A stretch of DNA of 5,543 nt from Clostridia bacterium (lineage in GTDB: Bacteria; Bacillota; Clostridia; Peptostreptococcales; Anaerovoracaceae): contig CAAEEE010000168.1 in NCBI GenBank assembly GCA_900754805.1, forward strand, positions 1 through 5,543. The letters are read 5' to 3'. Each line of letters starts with the position of its first letter. Position 1 is the first letter of the stretch. Under the pieces are notes generated by a model. The model was not told the DNA's origin. It worked only from the letters and a program-made list of their open reading frames with translations, and did no database searches. Below, one piece after another: positions 1 to 5,543 of the stretch. The position numbers were made by a program, and so were the translations under genes.

Positions 1-639
1 CTCGATGTGATGATGCCGCGCCTGAACGGACTTTCGGCGCTGATGAAAATTCGAGAGAAACATAATATACCGGCGATTATTCTGTCGGCAAAGACGGAGG
101 AAAGCGACAAGGTGTCCGGGCTTTCGCTGGGGGCGGACGATTACATCGAAAAACCGTACAACCCGGCGGAGCTTTTGGCGCGGGTCAAGGCGCAGCTCCG
201 AAGATACAAGGCCTACGGAGGAAGCCGGGCGGGCGAGGCACAAGGGGCAGAGACCGCCGAAGAATCCGGGCGCAGAGTCGGAAGCACAGGCGGCGCAGGA
301 AGTGCAGGCAGCGATAGCCGCGCGAAAGATAAAGATGTAATCACCAACGGCGGGCTTGAGCTTGACGACCGGCAAAAGCAGCTTTTCGTCGATGGTGAGG
401 CGGTGCGGCTGACGGCGACAGAATATAAAATCGTGGAGCTTTTGATGCGGCATCCGGGGCAGGTGTTTTCGGCAGAGCAGATTTACGAAAATGTCTGGAA
501 CGAAGACGCAAGCTACTCGGTCGAAAACACGGTAATGGTGCACATTCGGCATATCCGTGAGAAGATTGAAATCGAGCCGAAAAATCCAAGATATGTAAAG
601 GTGGTATGGGGAATTGGATACAAAATGGAAAAATATTAA
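1..639 (+). CDS. OmpR/VanR-family DNA-binding response regulator (5' truncated)
   Basis: Cytoplasmic transcription factor activated by phosphorylation from a sensor kinase. The visible 212 codons begin inside the receiver domain with LDVMMPRLNG, whose Asp (visible codon 2) is the expected phospho-acceptor. The switch Ser (ILSAK, residue 29) and conserved Lys (EKPYNP, residue 51) follow. The receiver ends near residue 70. A winged-helix output domain covers about 113-212, with LTATEYKIVELL, the recognition-helix region ENTVMVHIRHIREKIE and the ending VKVVWGIGYK, a variant typical of VanR-like regulators. About 50 N-terminal residues lie outside the window. Between the domains is an unusually long linker (about 72-111) rich in Gly, Ala, Ser, Glu and Arg. 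The sensor kinase follows at once, so the pair is probably one operon. The direct repeats at 1958-1990 are a candidate binding site. The family is clear; the regulated genes are inferred. Confidence 0.95.
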   Translation, partial: LDVMMPRLNGLSALMKIREKHNIPAIILSAKTEESDKVSGLSLGADDYIEKPYNPAELLARVKAQLRRYKAYGGSRAGEAQGAETAEESGRRVGSTGGAGSAGSDSRAKDKDVITNGGLELDDRQKQLFVDGEAVRLTATEYKIVELLMRHPGQVFSAEQIYENVWNEDASYSVENTVMVHIRHIREKIEIEPKNPRYVKVVWGIGYKMEKY

Positions 640-649
640 AGAAAAATGT

Positions 650-1954
650 ATGAAAATGATAGAAACCGTACGGGAAAATCGACACGGTATTATCGGCGGA
701 ATTTACATGGCGGCGGGCGCGGTGATTTTGATTGCGATGTTCGGCAGTTTTCAGCGTATGTACACGCGGGATATTTTGCTGGTGGGAGGCGTCATGAATC
801 TTTTGCTGGTTATCGCTCAGACGCAGTGGCTGCAGGCTGTTCGCAGGATGCGGGAGCGTAAGGGCGACGGAGAAGTTTTTCTTTCGCAGGCCGCAGGGGA
901 AAATTACGAAAATTATTACGCAATTTGGGCGGAGCGCAAGGCGAAGCAGGAGAAGAAGCTGAATGCGGCGGCGGTTTTGCTGCTGATTGCGTCAGGGCTG
1001 TTCGTGGCGGTTCATATCTACCTGCACAGCGCTTATTTTTATATGAACTATGCGTTTTTCTATCTTTTGCCGATTACGATTTTGGTGCAGTATGTAATTT
1101 GCGGACGGACGCTTGCACGGCAGGCACAGGAAAATCTGGACGCGTTTATCACCAATATGCAGGAGATTAACCGTAAGCGGGTAATGCGGGCGCTTGAGGT
1201 CGAAAAGGAAAGTATGGCGCGGGCGGCAAAGAGCGAGCAGCTCAAGGTAGACCTCATTTCCAATGTTTCGCATGATTTGAAAACGCCGCTGACCTCGATG
1301 GTCGGCTATCTGGAGCTTTTGAAAAAAGAAGAACTGGGGGAGACTGCGCGCGATTATGTGGAAGTAATCGGAAACCGCGCGGAGAAGCTGAAGGAGATGA
1401 TAAACAGTCTTTTCTCTTTGGCAAAGGCGAGCAGCGGCAATATCGAGCTTCATCGGGAGGAGCTGAGCTTGAACACATTGATTGAGCAGATTTTGGCGGA
1501 TCTGAAGGATCGAATCAATGCGTCGGGGCTTGCGTTTGTGCTCAATACAGAGGCGGAGACGGACAAACTGTATACGGATAATTCCTATTTATACCGAATT
1601 TGTCAGAATTTGATTGAAAATGCGATGAAGTACGCGGCAAAGGGAACGCGGGTTTTCCTCAGAACTTTTATCGCAGAGCAAAAAACACCCATCGAAGTGC
1701 GGAGAAAGCTTTGTTTTGAGATTGTGAACACTTCGGCCTACCCACTGGACTTTTCAAAAGAAGACATCGTCGAGAGGTTTGCAAGGGGGGACAAAGCCAG
1801 AAGTACCGAGGGAAACGGACTGGGGCTTGCGATTGTCAGCACCTATGCGGGAGCACTTGGGGCGGATTTTGATATTGAAATCGACTGTGACCAGTTCCGT
1901 GCGCGGCTGGAATTTCCCTTGATGGAGAAAAATACCGAGGAAAATCGCAAGTAG
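650..1954 (+). CDS. Four-TM sensor histidine kinase, VanS-like partner of the upstream regulator
   Basis: Membrane sensor kinase that autophosphorylates and passes phosphate to the adjacent regulator. Counted from ATG 650 (434 aa), hydrophobic segments lie at about 12-34, 41-57, 104-125 and 132-151. The outside loops are only a few residues long and an inner loop of about 46 residues joins the pairs, so the signal is probably sensed in or at the membrane. A helical linker leads to the DHp domain with the H-box SHDLKTPLTS (His208). The ATPase domain has the N-box NLIENAMKY (about 321-328), the F-box region VERFARGDKARS and the G2 box GNGLGLAIV (about 388-396). A canonical DxGxG G1 box is not visible; VNTSAYPLDF stands there, as in many Bacillota kinases of this type. 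Start choice: ATG 650 lies 10 bases after the regulator's stop and suits coupled translation but has no clear Shine-Dalgarno. TTG 614 (446 aa) has AAGGTGG at 598-604 upstream, and ATG 656 is also possible. Confidence 0.93.
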   Translation: MKMIETVRENRHGIIGGIYMAAGAVILIAMFGSFQRMYTRDILLVGGVMNLLLVIAQTQWLQAVRRMRERKGDGEVFLSQAAGENYENYYAIWAERKAKQEKKLNAAAVLLLIASGLFVAVHIYLHSAYFYMNYAFFYLLPITILVQYVICGRTLARQAQENLDAFITNMQEINRKRVMRALEVEKESMARAAKSEQLKVDLISNVSHDLKTPLTSMVGYLELLKKEELGETARDYVEVIGNRAEKLKEMINSLFSLAKASSGNIELHREELSLNTLIEQILADLKDRINASGLAFVLNTEAETDKLYTDNSYLYRICQNLIENAMKYAAKGTRVFLRTFIAEQKTPIEVRRKLCFEIVNTSAYPLDFSKEDIVERFARGDKARSTEGNGLGLAIVSTYAGALGADFDIEIDCDQFRARLEFPLMEKNTEENRK

Positions 1955-1957
1955 GCG

Positions 1958-1990
1958 ATTAAGATTCCTTTAAGAAACTCATAAGGATTC
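1958..1990 (+). promoter_or_regulatory. Candidate response-regulator operator: three 11-bp direct repeats
   Basis: Three tandem 11-base units start at 1958, 1969 and 1980: ATTAAGATTCC, TTTAAGAAACT and CATAAGGATTC. The core TTAAGA is exact in the first two and degenerate (ATAAGG) in the third. Direct repeats at about one helical turn are the classical binding layout of OmpR/PhoB-family regulators, and a regulator of that family is encoded just upstream. The array sits at the end of the kinase gene and 64 bases before the next start codon, where it could control the glycosylation genes. Binding by this particular regulator is inference. No convincing -35 box is seen; possible -10 elements are TAAGAT (2019-2024) and TGTAAT (2031-2036). 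Confidence 0.5.
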
Positions 1991-1994
1991 CATG

Positions 1995-2031
1995 AAACCC
2001 ATCTTAAGAAGCGAGGCTTAAGATGGGTTTT
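1995..2031 (+). terminator. Perfect 14-bp inverted repeat, terminator- or attenuator-like hairpin
   Basis: AAACCCATCTTAAG (1995-2008) is exactly complementary to CTTAAGATGGGTTT (2017-2030), leaving an 8-base loop, AAGCGAGG. The RNA would end in GGGUUUU and then GUAAUGGG, so the U-tract is only four bases. It stands 40 bases after the kinase stop, as an intrinsic terminator of the two-component operon would. With so short a U-tract it may be leaky, or it may act as an attenuator if transcription of the next gene begins upstream of it. Both arms carry TTAAG, the core of the neighbouring direct repeats, so a role as a protein-binding dyad is also possible. Confidence 0.6.
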
Positions 2032-2036
2032 GTAAT

Positions 2037-2044
2037 GGGAGGAA
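2037..2044 (+). promoter_or_regulatory. Shine-Dalgarno of the YfhO-GtrA gene
   Basis: GGGAGGAA lies 9 bases before ATG 2054 and contains a strong GGAGG core. An in-frame TAA at 2033-2035 excludes any earlier start, so this site fixes the start of the large membrane protein. It begins six bases beyond the hairpin, so the hairpin could influence access to it. Confidence 0.85.
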
Positions 2045-2053
2045 TTTGAGAGA

Positions 2054-4999
2054 ATGAGACGGGAAGAATTTTGGAAAGCGCATCTGCTGCTTAGCTTGCT
2101 TTGCGTGATTTTGGCGCTTGGGCCGCTGCTCTTATGCAATGCGGCGGCATGGACCGGGCTGTCGGGAGCCGGAACATCGGGGACGGAAATGCTCTTCGGC
2201 TTTGGCTCGGACTGGCTGAGCCAGCATCTGCCGATTGCGGAGTCGCTCAGGTGGGCGATGCTGGAATCGGGCAGGCTGCTTCCGCTTTATATAGACTTGG
2301 GCGGCGGTTCATCGGCATATGACTTTGCCTATTACGGGCTGCTGCGGCCGGATGTTTTGCTGGGCTGCCTGCTTCCGGGCGTCGGGATGGAGTACATCCT
2401 CGGCGGGTATGCGGTGTTTGAGCTTTTGCTCGGCGGTAATCTGGTGTATATCTGGCTAAAGGGAAACTGCGGGCAAAACACGGCAGGGCGAAGGGCGGCA
2501 TTTGCCGGCAGTGTGCTTTATCTGGCAGCTGGCTGTTTTCTTCACGCACATTTTCAGCTGATGTTTGTCAATTATCTGCCGTTTTTGGTGCTTGCACTGA
2601 TTGGGGCTGACCGCTTCATTGAAAAGCGCAGAGGCACTTTGCTGTGTGTAGGTTTGACACTCGTTTACTTCCACAGCTTTTACTATGCGCCGAGCTGTTT
2701 GTGCGTGACCGGAATCTATTACCTATATCGGGCTCGACAGGCGGGAACCGAGTCTGCGGACGCCTGCGAGAATGCCCCGAAGACCACCGCAGCGGAAGCG
2801 GTGCGGGGCCGTGCGAGCCTGAAAACGCATGTACGATTTCTCCTTTGGATTTTGCTTTCCATCGGGCTGGCAGCGGTGCTGCTTTTGCCGACGGGACTGG
2901 ATATTTTATCGACAAGCAAGGATGCGGGAAGTTTTGCGGGCAGCAAAATGCCGCTCGTAAATCCAAAACTCGACAGTCTGCTTTATTCCTCATACGGTAT
3001 GGGGCTTACGCAGATTGGCTTATACGCACTATTATGCGCCTTGGATAAAAGCGGAATGCGGCTTCCTGCTGTGGCGGTTTTGGCAGCAAGTCTCTTTCTG
3101 GTGATTCCGTTTGTGCTGAACGGCTTTCTGTATGCCAGAGGAAAGATTCTGATTCCCTTCCTGCTGCTCGTATGTCTTGTATTTGCGCGTGTGTGTGAGG
3201 AATATTTTATGGGAAAGGATGTGCCGAAAGTGTGGGCGGGGCTTCTGTGCCTCATACCATGCCTCCTGCTGTCCGGCAAATACGGCATATGGAAATATGC
3301 CGACTGGGCGGCTTTGATGCTTTGGATTTTGGGCGTCAGACAGGGGCAGAGGCTTCGCAGATCGCAGCGCGAAAAGAATCGCTGCACGCAAAGGCTGACC
3401 GCAGGGCTGCTTCTGATTCCGTGTGTTTTCTCCTTTTACCTGAACACGCAGAGCGGCTATATCAGTCGAAGTGAGATTCAGACCGGAGCGGTAAGCAAGG
3501 CCTTTAACGAGGCGAGCGCACGGATGGATGAAAGAAGCAACTATCATTTCGAGATTCTGACGAATGCTTTTAACCTTTGCAATTTTCTGCCGGGCGCAAA
3601 CGCGAAGAGAAGCTCGATGTATTCGTCCATCACGCAGGAGGCATACGCGAAGTTTTTCTATGACAGCGCAAAAAACGCGATCCCTATCCAAAACCGTGTC
3701 GCGCTGATTCCGGGGCAAAATGAAATTTTTAATTACAAAATGGGTGTGCGGTACATTTTGACGGACAAGGATTCCCTGCCGAACGGCTATCAAAAGATTT
3801 CGGAAGGCGGAGATTATGCAGTTGCCGAAAACCCGCGTGTTCTGCCGATTTGTTATGGTACGGACAAGCTCATTTCGTTTGAAAATGTTTTGCAAAAGGC
3901 CGAAAGAGCGGACAAAGCCACAGAGGCAGAGATTCTGGGGAAACTGCGGCTTTCGAGCAGGGAAGTCCGTGTGTCGCTGGACCTTAGAGACAAAATCGCA
4001 GTTCTTTCCTTTGATGTCACACCGCTGAGTTCGCGTGCTGTTGTAATTGATATAAACGGAGTCCGCAACAAGCTTTCGGGAAGCAGCGCGCCGTACCCGA
4101 ACCACAATAACCGTTTCAGCTATGTGCTTTCCGGCGGCGCGGACGGAATTTTGATTCAGAAAAATGCCAACGAATATCAGATAGAAAATCTCACGCTGTC
4201 CTTCTTAGACGAGAGGGAGCTGTACAACAGCGGCGGTGAGGTTTGGGAGCCTCAGACGCATATGAGCAATGCAGGGAAAGGGCAGGTCTTTTCAGGAGGT
4301 ATTGACATGAAAAAAGACGGGTATTTTGCGACGAGTTATCCATATCGAAAGGGCTATGAGATTCAAGTTGACGGGGAGAAGGTCAGCACATCCGAAATCC
4401 TGAAAATCGATGGCATATTCCTCGGCGTCCGCCTTGAAGAGGAAAGGCATGAGATAGAAATTCGCTTCGTTCCGCCGGGCTATCGGATGGGGCTTGCAAT
4501 CAGTGCCTTTTCGCTGTTAATCCTGATTGTCCTCTCAACTTGGCGAATAGCAAAACGCATCTGCGAAAGCAGGCTTTTCCGCTATCTAATAACGGGCGGA
4601 ATGACAACGGCGGTCAATTATGTCATCTATTTTGGACTTTTCATGGCGGCAGGGCGAAGCGTGACCGCTGCTGTGACGGCGGGCGCAGGCGGCGCAGCGG
4701 ATTCGGTCTTCTCGCTTGCAGCAAATTCTCTGGCGTGGCTCGGGGCAGTAATTTTTGCCTATTTTGCAAACCGCCGCTTTGTTTTTCGCTCGGATAATTC
4801 GATTCTGCATGAATTTATGCAGTTTGCGCTGCTGCGCCTTGCCAGCCTGACAGTTGAAAACATTTTGCTGTATTTACTGCTTACGCTCATGGCAATGCCG
4901 AACGCCGCCGCCAAAATTTCTGTCAGCGTCATCACGGTGATTCTGAATTATGCAGCGTGCAGATACAAAATTTTCAGTGTGAAAGGGGAAAACAGATGA
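2054..4999 (+). CDS. YfhO-type membrane glycosyltransferase fused to a C-terminal GtrA flippase domain
   Basis: Large multi-pass membrane protein (981 aa). Residues 1 to about 830 match the YfhO family (GT-C-like; B. subtilis and Listeria members are linked to lipoteichoic acid glycosylation). TM1 is at about 9-31. It is followed by the conserved first outside loop GSDWLSQHLP with Asp53 and Gln57, the likely catalytic region, and then a series of hydrophobic helices up to about 463. A soluble, presumably outside, domain follows (about 464-810). It ends in the typical YfhO pattern SYPYRKGYEIQVDGEKV (762-778) and VRLEEERHEIEIRFVPPGY (792-810), then a TM segment (811-829). After a basic linker (RIAKRICESR), residues about 841-976 form a GtrA-like four-helix domain: FRYLITGGMTTAVNY, FAYFANRRFVF, a third helix near 921-948 and a last one at 951-974 ending in CRYKIF. 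Predicted topology agrees with an active fusion. Probable role: flip an undecaprenyl-linked sugar and transfer it to an envelope acceptor; sugar and acceptor are unknown. Confidence 0.88.
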   Translation: MRREEFWKAHLLLSLLCVILALGPLLLCNAAAWTGLSGAGTSGTEMLFGFGSDWLSQHLPIAESLRWAMLESGRLLPLYIDLGGGSSAYDFAYYGLLRPDVLLGCLLPGVGMEYILGGYAVFELLLGGNLVYIWLKGNCGQNTAGRRAAFAGSVLYLAAGCFLHAHFQLMFVNYLPFLVLALIGADRFIEKRRGTLLCVGLTLVYFHSFYYAPSCLCVTGIYYLYRARQAGTESADACENAPKTTAAEAVRGRASLKTHVRFLLWILLSIGLAAVLLLPTGLDILSTSKDAGSFAGSKMPLVNPKLDSLLYSSYGMGLTQIGLYALLCALDKSGMRLPAVAVLAASLFLVIPFVLNGFLYARGKILIPFLLLVCLVFARVCEEYFMGKDVPKVWAGLLCLIPCLLLSGKYGIWKYADWAALMLWILGVRQGQRLRRSQREKNRCTQRLTAGLLLIPCVFSFYLNTQSGYISRSEIQTGAVSKAFNEASARMDERSNYHFEILTNAFNLCNFLPGANAKRSSMYSSITQEAYAKFFYDSAKNAIPIQNRVALIPGQNEIFNYKMGVRYILTDKDSLPNGYQKISEGGDYAVAENPRVLPICYGTDKLISFENVLQKAERADKATEAEILGKLRLSSREVRVSLDLRDKIAVLSFDVTPLSSRAVVIDINGVRNKLSGSSAPYPNHNNRFSYVLSGGADGILIQKNANEYQIENLTLSFLDERELYNSGGEVWEPQTHMSNAGKGQVFSGGIDMKKDGYFATSYPYRKGYEIQVDGEKVSTSEILKIDGIFLGVRLEEERHEIEIRFVPPGYRMGLAISAFSLLILIVLSTWRIAKRICESRLFRYLITGGMTTAVNYVIYFGLFMAAGRSVTAAVTAGAGGAADSVFSLAANSLAWLGAVIFAYFANRRFVFRSDNSILHEFMQFALLRLASLTVENILLYLLLTLMAMPNAAAKISVSVITVILNYAACRYKIFSVKGENR
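4294..4309 (+). promoter_or_regulatory. Internal Shine-Dalgarno and in-frame ATG within the YfhO-GtrA gene
   Basis: AGGAGGT (4294-4300), six bases, then ATG (4307-4309) falls in frame at codon 752. This is a closer match to the consensus than the gene's own start. If used, it would give a 230-residue product with the last part of the YfhO outside domain, its final TM segment and the whole GtrA domain. The same bases encode SGGIDM, so chance is the simpler explanation. Confidence 0.3.
4574..4981 (+). other. GtrA-like domain region of the fusion protein
   Basis: Marks residues about 841-976 of the large protein. GtrA proteins are usually free-standing proteins of about 120-150 residues with four TM helices that help move undecaprenyl-phosphate-linked sugars across the membrane. 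This segment is essentially full length. It carries the family-typical FxRYLITGG-like start, the NRRFVF motif after helix 2 and an NYAACRYKIF end. The loop between helices 1 and 2 (about 867-886) is enriched in Ala and Gly and looks somewhat longer than usual. No stop or frameshift separates it from the YfhO part. Confidence 0.85.
4981..4988 (+). promoter_or_regulatory. Shine-Dalgarno of the GT2 glycosyltransferase gene
   Basis: GAAAGGGG lies 7 bases before ATG 4996, inside the last codons of the upstream gene. Together with the ATGA stop/start overlap it supports translational coupling of the two proteins. Confidence 0.7.
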
Positions 5000-5543
5000 A
5001 GGACAAAATCAGCATTATCGTGCCCTGCTTCAACGAGGAAGCGTGCATCAAAGAGTTCTATAAAGAAACGCAGCGGGTCGTCGAGGAAATGAGAGTGAAG
5101 GAAGAGACCGATTACGAATTGCTTTTCGTTGATGACGGAAGCCGTGACGGAACGCTTGACTGCCTTCGCAAAATCTCACAAGCAGATTCATGCTGCAGAT
5201 TTATTTCTTTTTCACGCAACTTCGGAAAGGAAGCCGCGATGTATGCGGGGTTAAACGAAGCGGCGGGAAATTTTGCAGTGTTTATGGACGCGGATCTGCA
5301 GCATCCGCCTGCGCTTCTTCCTCAGATGTATGATGCAGTTAAGAATGGAGAATACGACTGCTGCGGGGGAAAACGCAAAGGACGCGAAGGGGATGGAAAG
5401 CTGCGCGCCTTTCTGTCACGCGGCTTTTATAAAGTCTGCGAGGCACTCACCGGTCTCAGCACGAATGACGGAGAAGGGGATTTTCGGATGATGAACCGGC
5501 AGGTGATGGATGCAATTCTTTCCCTGCATGAGCGCGGAAGATA
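4996..5543 (+). CDS. GtrB/DPM1-like family 2 glycosyltransferase (3' truncated)
   Basis: Probable polyprenyl-phosphate glycosyltransferase, which moves a sugar from a nucleotide donor to undecaprenyl phosphate on the inner face of the membrane. The 182 visible codons have no stop. GT-A landmarks appear in order: IIVPCFNEE (7-15), FVDDGSRDGT (44-53), SRNFGKEAAMYAGL (73-86, very typical of this subfamily), the metal-binding DADLQHPP (98-105), the basic GGKRKGREGD stretch (124-133) and GEGDFRMMNR (159-168). Family members are usually about 310-340 residues and end in two TM helices, which would lie beyond the window. ATG 4996 overlaps the TGA of the YfhO-GtrA gene (4997-4999). With that partner it completes the loading, flipping and transfer steps of a three-component glycosylation system. 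The sugar (GlcNAc, glucose or another) cannot be read from the sequence. Confidence 0.94.
   Translation, partial: MKDKISIIVPCFNEEACIKEFYKETQRVVEEMRVKEETDYELLFVDDGSRDGTLDCLRKISQADSCCRFISFSRNFGKEAAMYAGLNEAAGNFAVFMDADLQHPPALLPQMYDAVKNGEYDCCGGKRKGREGDGKLRAFLSRGFYKVCEALTGLSTNDGEGDFRMMNRQVMDAILSLHERGR

Noticed and set aside
287..298. A 12-base sequence, CAGGCGGCGCAG, shared with 4686-4697
   Set aside because: Both copies encode Gly/Ala-rich segments in the same frame (GGC GGC GCA). Composition alone explains the match, and it is too short to indicate a repeat element or recombination.
992..1453. A 153-codon open frame on the minus strand
   Set aside because: It is antisense to the kinase's TM and H-box region, which is strongly supported on the + strand, and has no recognisable domain or good ribosome binding site.
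2031..2036. TGTAAT as the -10 box of a promoter for the YfhO-GtrA gene
   Set aside because: There is no matching -35 at suitable spacing (2008-2013 is GAAGCG), and a start near 2043 would leave the Shine-Dalgarno at 2037-2044 largely outside the transcript.
3032..4105. A 357-codon open frame on the minus strand
   Set aside because: It lies wholly inside the YfhO-GtrA gene, whose + strand product has clear family motifs before, within and after this region. The minus-strand translation is rich in Arg, Ser and Gln with no recognisable domain, as expected of a shadow frame.
1..5543. Mobile elements, CRISPR arrays, tRNA or rRNA genes
   Set aside because: No transposase or integrase motifs, no spaced repeat arrays and no structural RNA signatures were seen; almost the whole window is accounted for by four same-strand coding genes.

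Overview
The window looks like chromosomal DNA from a Gram-positive anaerobe of the Bacillota, most likely a Clostridia/Lachnospiraceae-type organism. This is inferred from the VanR/VanS-like two-component pair, the YfhO-type membrane protein, strong purine-rich ribosome binding sites and roughly balanced base composition; the species cannot be fixed by eye. All four genes lie on the + strand, the first and last are cut by the window edges, and non-coding DNA is limited to one gap of about 100 bases.

Layout. (1) 1-639 is the C-terminal part of an OmpR/VanR-family response regulator, starting one codon before its phospho-acceptor Asp. (2) 650-1954 is its partner sensor histidine kinase, with four membrane segments and very short outside loops. 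(3) 1955-2053 is a compact regulatory gap. It holds three TTAAGA-like half-sites at exact 11-bp spacing (a typical OmpR-family operator layout), a perfect 14-bp inverted repeat that looks like a terminator or attenuator, and a strong Shine-Dalgarno. (4) 2054-4999 is a 981-residue membrane protein joining a YfhO-type (GT-C-like) glycosyltransferase to a complete C-terminal GtrA-type flippase domain. (5) 4996-5543 is the first 182 codons of a GtrB/DPM1-like family 2 glycosyltransferase, overlapping the previous gene by ATGA.

Together the last two genes encode the three activities of a 'three-component' envelope glycosylation system: a GT2 enzyme that loads a sugar onto undecaprenyl phosphate, a GtrA protein that helps flip the lipid-linked sugar, and a multi-pass transferase that puts the sugar onto an envelope polymer or glycan outside the cell. 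Here the flippase and the outside transferase are one polypeptide. The neighbouring two-component system and the 11-bp repeats suggest that this glycosylation is switched by an envelope signal. The most interesting points are the YfhO-GtrA fusion, the probable operator, the hairpin beside it, and an in-frame internal Shine-Dalgarno/ATG that could yield a separate GtrA-containing product.
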